64,000 nucleotides of DNA from Lysinibacillus fusiformis (GCF_007362955.1 NZ_CP041696.1:2108001-2172000), one strand, 5' to 3'. Counted from the first letter of the stretch, positions 23,625-33,189 are shown. The notes: a model not told the origin generated them from the letters alone. Numbers and translations are program-made.

Positions 23625-24188
23625 ATGGATGCGTTAGTAAATAAGAGAATAAAACAAGTGCTTAAAGGCGATCAAAACGCATTTGCCGATATTGTGAGTC
23701 TCTATCAGCACAAACTGTACCAAGTATGCTACCGGATGTTAGGCAATAAACAAGAATCAGAGGACATCGCACAAGAAGCGTTTGTACGTGCCTACATGAA
23801 TCTGCATACATTTGATCAAAAGAGAAAATTTTCGACATGGCTTTATCGCATAGCAACAAATCTCTGCATAGATCGTATTCGAAAAAAGAAGCCGGATTAC
23901 TATTTAGATGCGGAAGTGGCTGGTACTGAAGGGCTTGATATGTATTCTCAAATTGCTGCAGACGACCAGTTACCAGAGGAACAGCTAGAGCAGATGGAGT
24001 TACAAGATCGCATTCAATATGAGATTGGACGTTTACCGGATAAATATCGTTCAGTTATAGTATTGAAATATATTGAAGAATTATCGTTACAGGAAATTAG
24101 TGAAATTTTGGATATGCCTCTTGGAACGGTGAAAACGAGAATTCACCGAGGACGTGAAGCATTACGAAAGCAATTAAACAATCTGTAG
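23625..24188 (+). CDS. sigW: ECF RNA polymerase sigma factor SigW
   Basis: A 187-residue sigma factor of the cell-envelope stress and antimicrobial resistance regulon. Region 2 (about 20-90) shows ESEDIAQEAFVRAYMNLHTF and KFSTWLYRIATNLCIDRIRK. Region 4 (about 130-180) shows LPDKYRSVIVLKYIEELSLQ and MPLGTVKTRIHRGREALRKQ. A SigW-type promoter precedes it and its anti-sigma gene follows 13 nt later. Gene order sigW-rsiW-cdaA-cdaR-glmM-glmS is as in Bacillus. Confidence 0.95.
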   Translation: MDALVNKRIKQVLKGDQNAFADIVSLYQHKLYQVCYRMLGNKQESEDIAQEAFVRAYMNLHTFDQKRKFSTWLYRIATNLCIDRIRKKKPDYYLDAEVAGTEGLDMYSQIAADDQLPEEQLEQMELQDRIQYEIGRLPDKYRSVIVLKYIEELSLQEISEILDMPLGTVKTRIHRGREALRKQLNNL

Positions 24189-24201
24189 GAGGGGGAGCGT
24201 C

Positions 24202-24825
24202 ATGAATATTTGTCCAGAGCATATTATAGACTATATGCATGATTATTTAGACGGTGACATTAGTCGTGAGCATGAGCAAGAGTTGAAGCAGCATTTGCAT
24301 TCATGCGGTGATTGCAAGCAGCTGATGCAGGAATTGAGTGAAACGATCGCCTTTGTGAAGAGTGCTTCCCATATTACAGCACCTCCGCATTTTGAAGCTG
24401 CAGTGATGGCTCGTTTACCCAAACCTAAAAGTCGTGTGGGCATGCAAAAATGGATTCGTCGTCACCCATTATTTGTGGCGGCAGCGGTTTTTTGCCTATT
24501 TATGAGTGCTACTTTACTTGGAAGTTTCATGGATGACCAACATTTTTCTGTCACAAAACAGCCGAATCTAGTTGTTGAAGGGCAAACGGTCATCGTACCA
24601 AAAGGTGAAGTTGTCAAAGGGGATATCGTTGTAAAAAATGGTGATCTAATTGTTGAGGGGCAAGTAGATGGCAATGTTACTGTTATTAATGGGCAGTACA
24701 TGGCGTCCTCGGCAGTTGTGACAGGTCAAATTGAAGAAATTGACCAAGCATTTGAATGGCTGTGGTATACTATTAAAAATTCATTCAAAGATGCCATGGC
24801 ATTTGAAGATAAAGAAACTAAATAA
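24202..24825 (+). CDS. rsiW: Anti-sigma-W factor RsiW
   Basis: A 207-residue single-pass membrane protein that holds SigW until regulated proteolysis releases it. The cytosolic ZAS domain has H31-X3-C35-X2-C38 in QHLHSCGDC. The transmembrane segment is HPLFVAAAVFCLFMSATLLG (about 92-111). The extracellular part contains bactofilin-like repeats (GDIVVKNGDLIVEGQVDGNV). The GGAGGGGG ribosome site lies directly after the sigW stop. A terminator ends this two-gene unit. Confidence 0.93.
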   Translation: MNICPEHIIDYMHDYLDGDISREHEQELKQHLHSCGDCKQLMQELSETIAFVKSASHITAPPHFEAAVMARLPKPKSRVGMQKWIRRHPLFVAAAVFCLFMSATLLGSFMDDQHFSVTKQPNLVVEGQTVIVPKGEVVKGDIVVKNGDLIVEGQVDGNVTVINGQYMASSAVVTGQIEEIDQAFEWLWYTIKNSFKDAMAFEDKETK

Positions 24826-24867
24826 CACTCTATACGTCCTACATGATAGTGCACGTGAGAGGCTGAG

Positions 24868-24898
24868 AAGTCTACTCTTTTGAGTAGACTTTTTATTT
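24868..24898 (+). terminator. Terminator of sigW-rsiW
   Basis: AAGTCTACTC (24868-24877) pairs with GAGTAGACTT (24882-24891) around TTTT, followed by a T-rich tail. Confidence 0.9.
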
Positions 24899-24905
24899 GA
24901 AAAAA

Positions 24906-24933
24906 GTTACATTTGATAAGAATGTGCTATACT
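24906..24933 (+). promoter_or_regulatory. Extended -10 promoter for cdaA-cdaR-glmM
   Basis: TATACT (24928-24933) is preceded by TGC (extended -10) and a weak GTTACA at -35 with a 16-nt spacer. It lies between the rsiW terminator and cdaA. Confidence 0.55.
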
Positions 24934-24974
24934 TAAATGTGTATGGATTCGCAATGAAAAGTGGGGGATGCCAC

Positions 24975-25811
24975 GTGCAAATTATCGAACAATTCACGGA
25001 TTTGACGCCAGTGAACATTGTTATTAACTTCATAGATGTACTGCTCGTTTGGTACGTTGTTTATAAAATCTTAACCCTCATTAAAGGTACGAAGGCTGTC
25101 CAATTATTAAAAGGAATTTTCGTCATTATTATTGCGCGCATCGCAACAGACTTTTTAGGGTTAGAAACATTAGGTTGGATGCTAAAACAGGTGATCGAGT
25201 TCGGTTTCTTGGCGATTATTATCATCTTCCAACCTGAAATTCGACGTGGACTTGAACAGATTGGACGAGGAAAGCTATTCCAACGTTCAACGAGCCAAGT
25301 AGAAGAAGAGCAGACAAGACTTATTGAGGCTATGAAGAAATCCGTTAGTTATATGGCAAAACGTCGTATTGGGGCGTTGATTTCTATTGAAAAAGAAACA
25401 GGTCTGAATGAATATATTGAAACGGGAATAGGCTTAAATGCTGAAATTTCATCTGAACTACTCATCAATATTTTTATACCGAATACACCACTTCACGATG
25501 GAGCGGTAATTATGCAAAAGGATAAGGTAACGGCAGCGGCATGTTATTTACCTCTTTCTGAAAGCCCATTTATTTCAAAAGAACTTGGAACACGACACCG
25601 TGCGGCACTTGGCTTAAGTGAAGTGACAGATGCCATTACGATTGTCGTATCGGAAGAAACAGGAGCCATTAGTATTACATTAAACGGTAACCTACATCGC
25701 AATCTTTCTCTAGAGGAATTCGAAACTCTATTACGTAGAATGTGGTTCGGATCAGTACAAGAATCGAATACAGCCTCTAAGTTGACTTGGAGGGGGAAAA
25801 AGAATGGATAA
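24975..25811 (+). CDS. cdaA: Diadenylate cyclase CdaA
   Basis: A 278-residue membrane enzyme making c-di-AMP from two ATP. Three hydrophobic segments occupy about residues 12-95 (VNIVINFIDVLLVWYVVYKI onward). The DAC domain has LHDGAVIM and GTRHRAALG, the two catalytic motifs. The GTG at 24975 follows GTGGGGGA and matches the family N-terminus. A longer opening upstream would overlap the promoter. The gene overlaps cdaR by 8 nt. c-di-AMP controls potassium and osmotic balance, and the link to glmM is conserved. Confidence 0.95.
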   Translation: MQIIEQFTDLTPVNIVINFIDVLLVWYVVYKILTLIKGTKAVQLLKGIFVIIIARIATDFLGLETLGWMLKQVIEFGFLAIIIIFQPEIRRGLEQIGRGKLFQRSTSQVEEEQTRLIEAMKKSVSYMAKRRIGALISIEKETGLNEYIETGIGLNAEISSELLINIFIPNTPLHDGAVIMQKDKVTAAACYLPLSESPFISKELGTRHRAALGLSEVTDAITIVVSEETGAISITLNGNLHRNLSLEEFETLLRRMWFGSVQESNTASKLTWRGKKNG

Positions 25812-26859
25812 AATGATGGATAGCCCTTGGGTATTACGGATCATCGCACTTTTTCTAGCCTGTTTACTGTTTTTCTCCGTTCGTACTGAGTTATCTTCAA
25901 CAAATAAAACGATAACGAATGAACAGGTGGAAGTGATTCGTGATGTACCTGTAGATGTTTATTATGATGATGAAAGCCTAATTGTGACGGGTATACCAAA
26001 AACGGTTAATGTCACAATTAAGGGTCCAATGCCACTTGTCATACAAACAAAAGCAATAAAGGATTTCTCAATTTTTGTAGACTTAAACCACTTACTAATA
26101 GGTGAGCATAATGTAGAGCTGCAATACGAAAATATCTCTGATAAGCTGCAAGTTACATTAGACCCGGCGACAATCAATGTGAATATAGAGGAAAAAGTCA
26201 CGCAGGAATTCCGTGTGGATCCGGAGATGAACAACCGTTTAATTGATGAAGGCTATATATTAAAGGGCATGACAGCAAACCCAGCAACAGTATTTGTCAC
26301 AGGGGCAAAAAGTGCCATTGAGAGCATCAGCTATGTAAAAGCGACAGTAACTGGTGAGCAGGGCTTAAATCAACCTTTCTCACAAGAAGCGGCAGTGAAA
26401 GTATTGGATCGAGATTTAAATAAATTAGACGTGACTATTGAACCGGACAGCGTTAAGGTACAAGTGGATATTGGAGAATACAGCAAGGAACTACCTGTTA
26501 CGATGAATGAAACAGGTAAAGTACAGGATGGTATAACAATCAATAAATTATTGCTGGATACGACAACGTTGAGAGTATATGGTAAAAAATCGATTATTGA
26601 TGTCTTGGCTGAAATATTGGTAGATGTCGATCTGTCAAAAATTACTGAATCAAAAACATATGAATTTGATGTGAAATTACCAGAAGGTGTGACAAAGGTA
26701 TCTGAACCAAAAATAAAAGTTAAAGCAGATATTACGAAGGTGGAAGAGGAAACTACTACTACTCCAAATCTAAATCCTAATCCTAATCCTAATCCTAATC
26801 CTAATCCTAATCCTGAAGAAACTGAACCTGATACAATTACAGAAGATATTGATTCTTAA
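25804..26859 (+). CDS. cdaR: CdaA regulatory protein CdaR (YbbR domains)
   Basis: A 351-residue protein with one N-terminal membrane segment (about 10-25) and about three extracellular YbbR repeats (for example VDPEMNNRLIDEGYILKGMT near 139-158). It modulates CdaA activity at the membrane. Its C-terminus carries an Asn-Pro tract encoded by a hexanucleotide repeat, which is not part of the usual family. The overlap with cdaA and the following glmM match the Bacillus cdaA-cdaR-glmM operon. Confidence 0.92.
   Translation: MDKMMDSPWVLRIIALFLACLLFFSVRTELSSTNKTITNEQVEVIRDVPVDVYYDDESLIVTGIPKTVNVTIKGPMPLVIQTKAIKDFSIFVDLNHLLIGEHNVELQYENISDKLQVTLDPATINVNIEEKVTQEFRVDPEMNNRLIDEGYILKGMTANPATVFVTGAKSAIESISYVKATVTGEQGLNQPFSQEAAVKVLDRDLNKLDVTIEPDSVKVQVDIGEYSKELPVTMNETGKVQDGITINKLLLDTTTLRVYGKKSIIDVLAEILVDVDLSKITESKTYEFDVKLPEGVTKVSEPKIKVKADITKVEEETTTTPNLNPNPNPNPNPNPNPEETEPDTITEDIDS
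26766..26814 (+). repeat. In-frame AATCCT hexanucleotide microsatellite
   Basis: About eight tandem AATCCT units within the 3' end of cdaR encode (Asn-Pro)n. A unit of six keeps the frame, so slippage would change only the tail length. Confidence 0.9.
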
Positions 26860-27194
26860 ACAATAACTGACTATAATTTTATTTTGACTCAGTAGCAAGG
26901 TTAAGAAACAATACCTTGTTGGCTGAAACCTCTAGGAGATGTCGTGGATACAAGCCTAGACACATTGTTTATTTGTCCGAAATGCGACAAAGTGTGTTAA
27001 GTATGATAAAGAAGCGACAGTAGCAAAGGTTCTATGCACAAGAGCGTCAGGTACAATCGTAGGGGTGTAATTAATAGTTACTAGCAAATGAACGAAAATA
27101 GACTTTTCCAAAAGTAAGCAGACGGGCCGTCCAATTGTCTACAAGAGACAAGCATGATTTAGGTCGTCTTGCATTGAAGGAGAGAACAATTAGA
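26860..27194 (+). other. cdaR-glmM spacer with imperfect hairpins
   Basis: This 335-nt spacer has no gene. CAAGGT/ACCTTG (near 26895-26917) and ACACATTGT against ACAAAGTGTGT (near 26960-26998) can form hairpins. An unrecognised leader RNA is possible. I see no clear terminator, so read-through into glmM is likely. Confidence 0.35.
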
Positions 27195-28547
27195 ATGGGT
27201 AAATATTTTGGAACAGATGGCGTCCGTGGCGTCGCGAATAGTGAATTAACACCGGAATTTGCATTTAAACTAGGTCGCGTAGGTGGCTATGTTTTAACGA
27301 AAGATGCAACGGAACGTCCAAAGGTATTAATTGGTCGTGACACACGTATTTCAGGTGAAATGCTTGAAGGTGCACTTGTCGCTGGTCTTCTTTCGATTGG
27401 CGTAGAGGTGATGCGTCTTGGTGTTATTTCAACACCAGGTGTCGCTTATCTTACTCGAATTATGAGTGCAGATGCAGGCGTCATGATTTCAGCTTCACAT
27501 AACCCAGTTGCCGACAATGGCATAAAATTCTTCGGTCCTGATGGCTTTAAGCTAACAGATGCGCAAGAAGCTGAAATCGAAGCAATTCTTGATGCAGAAG
27601 TGGATACATTGCCACGTCCAATCGGGGCAGATTTGGGCTCTGTAAGTGACTACTTCGAAGGTGGGCAAAAATATATTCAATACTTGAAACAAACAGTAGA
27701 TGAAGAATTCGATGGCATTCATGTGGCATTAGACTGTGCGCATGGTGCAACATCTTCTCTTGCAACCCATTTATTTGCGGATTTAGAAGCAGACATTTCA
27801 ACAATGGGTGCTTCACCAACGGGCTTAAATATTAATGAAGGCGTTGGCTCAACGCATCCAGAGGGCTTAGCTACATTTGTTGCGGAAAAGGGTGCGGATG
27901 TTGGATTAGCCTTTGATGGAGATGGTGACCGTTTAATCGCAGTCGATGAAAACGGGAAAGTCGTGGATGGTGACCAAATTATGTTCATCATCGGTAAACA
28001 TTTGAATGCTGTAGGTCGCCTGAAAAAGCAAACAATTGTGTCAACGGTTATGAGTAATATGGGCTTCTATAAAGCAGTTGGGGAAAATAGTATGCAAAGT
28101 GTACAAACAGCTGTTGGTGATCGCTATGTCGTGGAAGAAATGCGTGCTAATGATTACAACTTAGGTGGCGAACAATCTGGCCATATTGTTTTCTTAGACT
28201 TCAATACAACTGGTGATGGCTTGTTAACGGGTATTCAACTCGTGAATATTATGAAGGCTACAGGTAAAAAGCTTTCTGAGCTTGCATCCGAAATGACAAT
28301 TTTCCCACAACGTTTAGTAAATGTACGTGTAACAGACAAGCATGCTGTAACGGAAAATGCTAAGGTTGCTACCGTTATTGCTGAAGTCGAAGCTGAAATG
28401 GCTGGTAATGGTCGAATTTTAGTACGTCCTTCTGGTACAGAACCACTTGTTCGTGTGATGGTGGAAGCTGCTACAGAAGCAGATTGCCAGCGTTATGTAG
28501 AGCGCATTGCAGATGTTGTACGAGCTGAAATGGGTTTAACTGAATAA
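27195..28547 (+). CDS. glmM: Phosphoglucosamine mutase
   Basis: A 450-residue enzyme converting glucosamine-6-phosphate to glucosamine-1-phosphate for cell-wall precursors. The phosphoserine loop is [12 protein letters not shown] (Ser101), the Mg site is [12 protein letters not shown] (near 240), the sugar-binding loop is [10 protein letters not shown] and the phosphate-binding loop is [17 protein letters not shown] 27195 follows GAAGGAGAG. The longer upstream opening lacks family similarity. It works with GlmS, encoded 1.8 kb downstream. Confidence 0.96.
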   Translation: MGKYFGTDGVRGVANSELTPEFAFKLGRVGGYVLTKDATERPKVLIGRDTRISGEMLEGALVAGLLSIGVEVMRLGVISTPGVAYLTRIMSADAGVMISASHNPVADNGIKFFGPDGFKLTDAQEAEIEAILDAEVDTLPRPIGADLGSVSDYFEGGQKYIQYLKQTVDEEFDGIHVALDCAHGATSSLATHLFADLEADISTMGASPTGLNINEGVGSTHPEGLATFVAEKGADVGLAFDGDGDRLIAVDENGKVVDGDQIMFIIGKHLNAVGRLKKQTIVSTVMSNMGFYKAVGENSMQSVQTAVGDRYVVEEMRANDYNLGGEQSGHIVFLDFNTTGDGLLTGIQLVNIMKATGKKLSELASEMTIFPQRLVNVRVTDKHAVTENAKVATVIAEVEAEMAGNGRILVRPSGTEPLVRVMVEAATEADCQRYVERIADVVRAEMGLTE

Positions 28548-28556
28548 ACCACATGT

Positions 28557-28597
28557 AAACTCGGTTTTCTTCTAACAAGATAGAAAGCCGAGTTTTT
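28557..28597 (+). terminator. Terminator after glmM
   Basis: AAACTCGGTTTTCT (28557-28570) pairs with AGAAAGCCGAGTTT (28582-28595, one T-G), followed by T. Confidence 0.88.
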
Positions 28598-28607
28598 AGT
28601 TTGCAAT

Positions 28608-29026
28608 TGTATGTACTCAGCTCAAGAGGGGACTGTGTGTACATTTGAAAACACAGATCGCCAGTTAATCCGTGATTTAATGAAGCGTACAGTAGAAGGG
28701 ATTGCAGTAAGCTTCGGAGCGGAAGTGGATTTTCGATGGTTTGATTATTTACCTGTCGTGAACAATGCAAGTGTTTTTGCAGATGTTGCAAAGGAGGCTG
28801 TTGAAAGTATTGGCTATCTAGCAGTAGAGGCTAAACAAAGTCCTGGTGGTGAAGATTTCGCTTATTACCAGACATTAAAACCGGGCCTCTTTGTTTGAAT
28901 GGGTACGAGGGTACAGAAGAATGGCATCATCCAGCCTTTACATTAAACGAAGAAGCCTTACTAGTGGCGGCAAAATATTTTAGTAATTTATCGATAAAAG
29001 TTTTGCAGCAACTAGCTAATGAATAA
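28608..29026 (+). pseudogene. Remnant of an M20 amidohydrolase (hippurate/acetyl-amino-acid hydrolase type)
   Basis: The first frame reads EGTVCTFENTDRQLIRDLMK, SFGAEVDFRWFDYLPVVNN and SPGGEDFAYYQTLKPGLF, the C-terminal catalytic part of M20D peptidases. It stops at TGA 28896-28898. A second frame continues the homology (GTEEWHHPAFTLNEEALLVA) to a stop at 29024-29026. So the gene is 5'-truncated (no metal-binding N-terminus, dimerisation domain incomplete) and frameshifted. It lies directly after the glmM terminator and lacks its own ribosome site. Confidence 0.85.
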
Positions 29027-29097
29027 TTAACATGTTTACTTTGCATAGCTAGGGGAATAAATAAAGTAACCTATTATGTAAGGAGTGTTTGATTGAA

Positions 29098-29616
29098 ATG
29101 GCTAAGATTGCAACATTAATTACTGATATGTTCGAAGATAGTGAGTGGACAAGCCCCAAAAAGGCATTAGAAGAGGCTGGTCATGAGCTTACAACGATTG
29201 ACACGAAGGCAGGAAAAGTAGTGAAAGGAAAGCACGGTGAAAGCGTAACGATTGCAAAAGGAATCGATGAAGTCAAGGCTTCTGAGTTCGATGCGTTATT
29301 TATTCCAGGTGGATTTTCTCCAGATATACTACGTGCAGATGACCGTGTAGTAGCTTTTGTGAAGGACTTTATGGATGCCATGAAGCCTACCTTTGCGATT
29401 TGTCATGGTCCGCAGTTACTTATTACAGCTAAAACATTAAAAGGTAGAGATGCGACAGGTTATAAATCTATTCTCGTTGATCTTGAAAATGCCGGTGCTA
29501 CGGTGCATGATGAGGAAGTATTTGTCTGCCAAAAGCAACTTGTAACAAGTCGAACACCAGAGGATTTACCAGCTTTTAATCGAGAGATTGTAAAGTTGTT
29601 ACATGAAGTCGTATAA
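29098..29616 (+). CDS. yfkM: DJ-1/PfpI family protein (YfkM-like, general stress protein 18)
   Basis: A 172-residue cytoplasmic protein of the DJ-1/PfpI superfamily. The nucleophile elbow is AICHGPQLLI (Cys near residue 102), with the glutamate partner early in the chain and DALFIPGGFSPDILR before it. Members act on glycated or damaged proteins, or as glyoxalase-like enzymes. The exact activity cannot be told from sequence. ATG 29098 with TAAGGAG about 12 nt upstream was preferred to a TTG three codons earlier, which lies too close to the site. Confidence 0.85.
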   Translation: MAKIATLITDMFEDSEWTSPKKALEEAGHELTTIDTKAGKVVKGKHGESVTIAKGIDEVKASEFDALFIPGGFSPDILRADDRVVAFVKDFMDAMKPTFAICHGPQLLITAKTLKGRDATGYKSILVDLENAGATVHDEEVFVCQKQLVTSRTPEDLPAFNREIVKLLHEVV

Positions 29617-29624
29617 TTATTTCG

Positions 29625-29658
29625 AAAGTTACTATCTAATTAGGTAGTAACTTTTTTT
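29625..29658 (+). terminator. Terminator after the yfkM-like gene
   Basis: AAAGTTACTA (29625-29634) and TAGTAACTTT (29645-29654) form a 10-bp perfect stem followed by a T tract. Confidence 0.88.
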
Positions 29659-29768
29659 ATGCGTAAAAATGCAACTTCACTGCATGAGATTGTAGAAGGT
29701 CATTTTGTATATTGTCAAGATGAAGAGGTTGCTGCATATCGGCAAAAAAGCACTTAATATTGCGCGGG

Positions 29769-29809
29769 AAATAACGGTTCATGACTGCAAATGAGCCGTT
29801 ATTTTTATG
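29769..29809 (+). terminator. Hairpin terminator upstream of the glmS promoter
   Basis: AAATAACGGTTCAT (29769-29782) pairs with ATGAGCCGTTATTT (29791-29804, one G-T), followed by TT. It would insulate glmS from upstream reading. Confidence 0.8.
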
Positions 29810-29847
29810 GGAAATAAAGTAATTGTCTTTTGAAACAGCGGATCTAT

Positions 29848-29876
29848 TTGACTAATGAACTACTTTTAAGTATGAT
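29848..29876 (+). promoter_or_regulatory. Sigma-A promoter of glmS
   Basis: TTGACT (29848-29853), a 17-nt spacer and TATGAT (29871-29876). Transcription would begin near 29883, about 90 nt before the ribozyme cleavage point. Confidence 0.85.
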
Positions 29877-29973
29877 GGAAATGCTATTGGAACGGAACAG
29901 CTGTTGCGTTACATATAATAGCTTAATATGCTAAGGAGGATAGGAGAGAAGCATAAAAACGGAAAACAATTAT

Positions 29974-30140
29974 AGCGCCTGAGCTGAAGAAATTGGACGG
30001 TCACATCTTCAGCAGACGAGGTGGAGGTTTATCGAAAATTCGGCGGATGCCTCCCAATCGACATACCCGATTGTCATTTTTCATTTTGAAAGCATTTGAG
30101 TGATTGAATGTACAGAAAATGGAGAAGGTATAGTTAAAGC
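29974..30140 (+). ncRNA. glmS ribozyme-riboswitch
   Basis: The core begins TATAGCGCC, with the expected cleavage between A29974 and G29975. It contains GACGAGGTGGAGGTTTATCG and then TTCGGCGGATGCCTCC, the nearly invariant pseudoknotted P2-P2.1-P2.2 core. The P3 hairpin (CCAATCG..CGATTG) follows. Glucosamine-6-phosphate is the cofactor that triggers self-cleavage and mRNA decay, giving feedback control of GlmS. The 3' limit (P4 region) is approximate. Confidence 0.93.
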
Positions 30141-30335
30141 AATAGATAAATAGGAAAACTTCACATATCGAAGCGGAGCACTATTCAGATGGCTGAATAG
30201 TACGAGAACGTGCGCGTATTTGTATGCTTATTTTGTCAAAAATTAAGTAAAACATTTACGTCCACTAAAAAATTCGATAGGTTGAGGTCTGGTTTGTCAT
30301 TGCGCTAAATTGACAATAGCGGAGGATTATAAATT

Positions 30336-32138
30336 ATGTGTGGAATTGTAGGATATATTGGTGAAATAGATGCAAAGGAAATCTTATTAAAAGGTTTAGA
30401 GAAACTAGAATATCGTGGTTATGACTCAGCAGGTATTGCTGTACGCAATGAAGAGGGCGTTACAATCTTCAAGGAAAAAGGACGGATTGCAGAATTACGT
30501 GAAGCAGTGGACGAGGATGTAGCAGCGAAAATCGGTATTGGTCATACTCGTTGGGCAACACATGGTGTACCTAACCGTTTAAATGCCCACCCTCATCAAA
30601 GTGCATCAGGTCGCTTTACGCTTGTGCATAACGGCGTAATTGAAAACTATCATTTATTACAAAAGACATATTTGAAAGGTATTCCGATGAAATCTGATAC
30701 AGATACAGAGGTTATCGTACAATTAGTCGAGTTATTTGTGAAAGATGGACTGGAAACAGCTGAAGCATTCCGTAAAACATTATCTCTATTACATGGCTCT
30801 TACGCACTCGCGCTACTAGATGCAGAGGCGGCTGACACAATTTTTGTAGCGAAAAACAAATCACCACTTCTTGTAGGTGTGGGCGAGGACTTCAATGTGG
30901 TTGCATCAGATGCAATGGCGATGCTACAAGTCACGGATCAGTACGTAGAATTACACGATAAAGAAGTCGTGATTGTACACAAAGAAAGCGTTCAAATTAC
31001 GAAACTAGATGGTACTGTAGTAGAGCGTGCGCCATATACAGCAGAGCTTGATATGAGCGATATTGAAAAAGGTACGTACCCTCACTACATGTTAAAAGAA
31101 ATGGATGAGCAACCAACTGTTATCCGTAAAATTATTCAAGCATATGAAAGTGAAGCTGGCGACTTAACAATTGATGCAGCTATTTTACATGCATTACAAG
31201 ACGCGGATCGCTTATATATTATTGCAGCCGGCACCAGTTACCATGCAGGTTTAATCGGTAAACAATACTTCGAAAAAATGGCAGGTATCCCAGTAGAAGT
31301 TCATATTTCAAGTGAATTTGGCTACAATATGCCATTACTTTCTGAAAAACCATTGTTTATCTTCATTACCCAATCAGGTGAAACAGCTGACAGCCGTCAA
31401 GTGCTTGTGAAAATTAAAGAGCTTGGCTACCCGACGTTAACAATTACAAACGTACCAGGCTCAACATTGTCACGTGAAGCCGACCATACTTTGTTACTAC
31501 ACGCAGGCCCAGAAATAGCAGTAGCTTCAACAAAAGCGTACGTAGCACAAGTAGCTGTACTTGCAGTAGCAGCATATGTAACTGCGAAGGCGAATGGCCA
31601 AGGATTAGAATTTGATTTAAAACAAGAGCTGGCGATTGCTGCAAACGGTATCCAAACAATTATTGATTCAAAAGATGTACTAGAGGATATTGCGGAAGAT
31701 TACTTAAAAATTGCACGTAATGCTTTCTTCATCGGCCGTAACATAGACTTCTGTGTTAGTCTTGAAGGTGCATTGAAATTAAAAGAAATCTCCTATATCC
31801 AAGCGGAAGGTTTTGCAGGTGGCGAGCTAAAACACGGTACGATTGCTTTGATTGAAGAAGGTACGCCAGTGTTTGCTCTTGTAACGCAAGAAGCGGTATC
31901 GCTAAACATTCGTGGGAATGTCAAAGAGGTAGCCGCACGTGGCGCATATCCATGTATTATTGCAATGGCAGGGGTAGACGAAGATGGTGACCGTTTAGTA
32001 ATTCCACCAGTAAATGAATTATTAACACCGCTTGTATCTGTAGTGCCATTACAATTAATTAGCTATTACGCAGCTTTACACCGTCGCTGTGACGTTGATA
32101 AACCACGTAACTTAGCTAAATCGGTGACTGTGGAATAA
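30336..32138 (+). CDS. glmS: Glutamine-fructose-6-phosphate aminotransferase (isomerising)
   Basis: A 600-residue enzyme that makes glucosamine-6-phosphate from fructose-6-phosphate and glutamine. The N-terminal glutaminase domain starts MCGIVGYIG with the catalytic Cys2, then [11 protein letters not shown] and [10 protein letters not shown]. The two SIS isomerase domains show [21 protein letters not shown] and the C-terminal [17 protein letters not shown] precedes the ATG, and the glmS ribozyme lies in its leader. The 3' end of glmS is the recognition site of classical Tn7, which matters for what lies downstream. Confidence 0.98.
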   Translation: MCGIVGYIGEIDAKEILLKGLEKLEYRGYDSAGIAVRNEEGVTIFKEKGRIAELREAVDEDVAAKIGIGHTRWATHGVPNRLNAHPHQSASGRFTLVHNGVIENYHLLQKTYLKGIPMKSDTDTEVIVQLVELFVKDGLETAEAFRKTLSLLHGSYALALLDAEAADTIFVAKNKSPLLVGVGEDFNVVASDAMAMLQVTDQYVELHDKEVVIVHKESVQITKLDGTVVERAPYTAELDMSDIEKGTYPHYMLKEMDEQPTVIRKIIQAYESEAGDLTIDAAILHALQDADRLYIIAAGTSYHAGLIGKQYFEKMAGIPVEVHISSEFGYNMPLLSEKPLFIFITQSGETADSRQVLVKIKELGYPTLTITNVPGSTLSREADHTLLLHAGPEIAVASTKAYVAQVAVLAVAAYVTAKANGQGLEFDLKQELAIAANGIQTIIDSKDVLEDIAEDYLKIARNAFFIGRNIDFCVSLEGALKLKEISYIQAEGFAGGELKHGTIALIEEGTPVFALVTQEAVSLNIRGNVKEVAARGAYPCIIAMAGVDEDGDRLVIPPVNELLTPLVSVVPLQLISYYAALHRRCDVDKPRNLAKSVTVE

Positions 32139-32175
32139 GATTATAGTTAAATTTTAAAATGTGAGTTATAATTAA

Positions 32176-32240
32176 TGCTGTCATAATTTATAGTTATATT
32201 TGTCATAAGAATATAAGATATTTTGACACTAAAATAAACC
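32176..32240 (+). repeat. Left end of the 9.3-kb element
   Basis: Two TGTCATAA copies (32179 and 32201) and a TTTGACAC at about 32222 form an array like those of Tn7-type ends. A hairpin terminator begins directly inside. Confidence 0.55.
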
Positions 32241-32284
32241 TTGGTACAGAATAGTTGTTGCTGTATCAGGGTTTGTATTTTTTC
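32236..32284 (+). terminator. Terminator downstream of glmS
   Basis: AAACCTTGGTACAG (32236-32249) pairs with CTGTATCAGGGTTT (32261-32274, two G-T pairs), then a T tract. It may serve glmS or belong to the adjoining element end. Confidence 0.8.
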
Positions 32285-32480
32285 CAGTTTATTTTTTATA
32301 ATATGATACATAACAAATAAATTTAAATATTACAGCAAAAATTATAATTAATATTGTCACTTTAGCAGTTTTAATAGAGGATATATAAATTACATTTTTA
32401 ACTTAATTAATTGGTTTTTGCAACGCCATTAAGGATAGAATTGTTCTATTTAAAATATGATTGAATATTTATAATAAAGT

Positions 32481-32565
32481 TGTTGATTGACAACAAAGTC
32501 GGGTACTGACTGTACAGAACAAATAAAGTTGGAATCGTACAAAAAAAGTTGGAATCTGTGGATAA
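32481..32565 (+). repeat. Tn7-type right end, nested
   Basis: The terminus TGTTGATTGACAACAAAGTC matches the classical Tn7 terminus (TGTGGGCGGACAATAAAGTC, from memory) at 15 of 20 positions, including AAAGTC at the same distance. Two 20-bp-spaced AAAGTTGGAATC repeats follow at 32525 and 32545. No matching left end was found, and no gene lies in 32285-32880 apart from this. Confidence 0.65.
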
Positions 32566-32880
32566 CTCTCGACCTTATTATCAAGTAGACATAAATATAC
32601 GTTTTAGATTAAAATAAAATTCATAATAATAATGGCGGTAACTAAACATTATAGTTATAAACAATGCTTGTTTTCTTAGAGGTTATTGCTATTCAACTAC
32701 AGTTGAACAAGTATCTGTGTCTAGTGGTAAAAATATGCTTAGCTTGATGGGGATGTGTCTGCCCCCATAATGATGTTAAAATATATAATATATTAAATGT
32801 ATAAAAATTACTTTTTTGGCTTTTAATTCAATATCTTATAAGGTATAATGTATTTAAAAATTAACCAAGGAGTGATTTTT

Positions 32881-33189
32881 ATGTCTAGTTGGGGAAATAG
32901 TATAGTTAATGCTGCTAAACAAACAGCAAAGGATCAAATTTGGCCAGTTGTTACTGTGGGTTCTGCTATAGCAGGGGCTAAAGATGGATATAACAAAGGT
33001 GTTGATACGTATAATAATAACAAAGCAAACGCACATAAAGCAGCAGTTGGTGCTGGTGCTACACAAGCGAAACATTCTGTTGCTAAAGCTGTTGTGTCTA
33101 CCGCTGCAAAGTCAACAGGAGTAGGGGCTGTAATTAGTATTGGCACAAACTTCGCTTATCGTTTAGGACAAGAGCGAGGAGCATGGTAA
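32881..33189 (+). CDS. Small Ala/Gly-rich protein of unknown function
   Basis: A 102-residue protein. The ATG at 32881 follows CCAAGGAGTG, and an earlier in-frame opening upstream is not used. The composition is rich in Ala, Gly, Lys and Val (AIAGAKDGYNKGVDTYNNN, AAVGAGATQAKHSVAKAVVS, TGVGAVISIGTNFAY), suggesting glycine-zipper-like helices that could insert in membranes. There is no cleavable signal peptide. Its stop overlaps the start of the next gene (ATGGTAA), so the two are translationally coupled. A bacteriocin- or toxin-like role is conceivable but unproven. Confidence 0.6.
   Translation: MSSWGNSIVNAAKQTAKDQIWPVVTVGSAIAGAKDGYNKGVDTYNNNKANAHKAAVGAGATQAKHSVAKAVVSTAAKSTGVGAVISIGTNFAYRLGQERGAW

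Noticed and set aside
26766-26814. Short tandem units resembling a CRISPR array
   Set aside because: Unit of six bases without spacers; it is a coding microsatellite. No CRISPR array or cas gene is visible in the window.
29659-29757. 32-codon frame MRKNATSLHEIVEGHFVYCQ
   Set aside because: Its ATG sits in the T tract of a terminator and no ribosome site exists. At most a gene remnant.
32476-32483. AGTTG overlapping the 32481 terminus as a third target duplication
   Set aside because: It overlaps the first two bases of the terminus, and the pentamer directly outside is AAAGT, so it is not a valid duplication.
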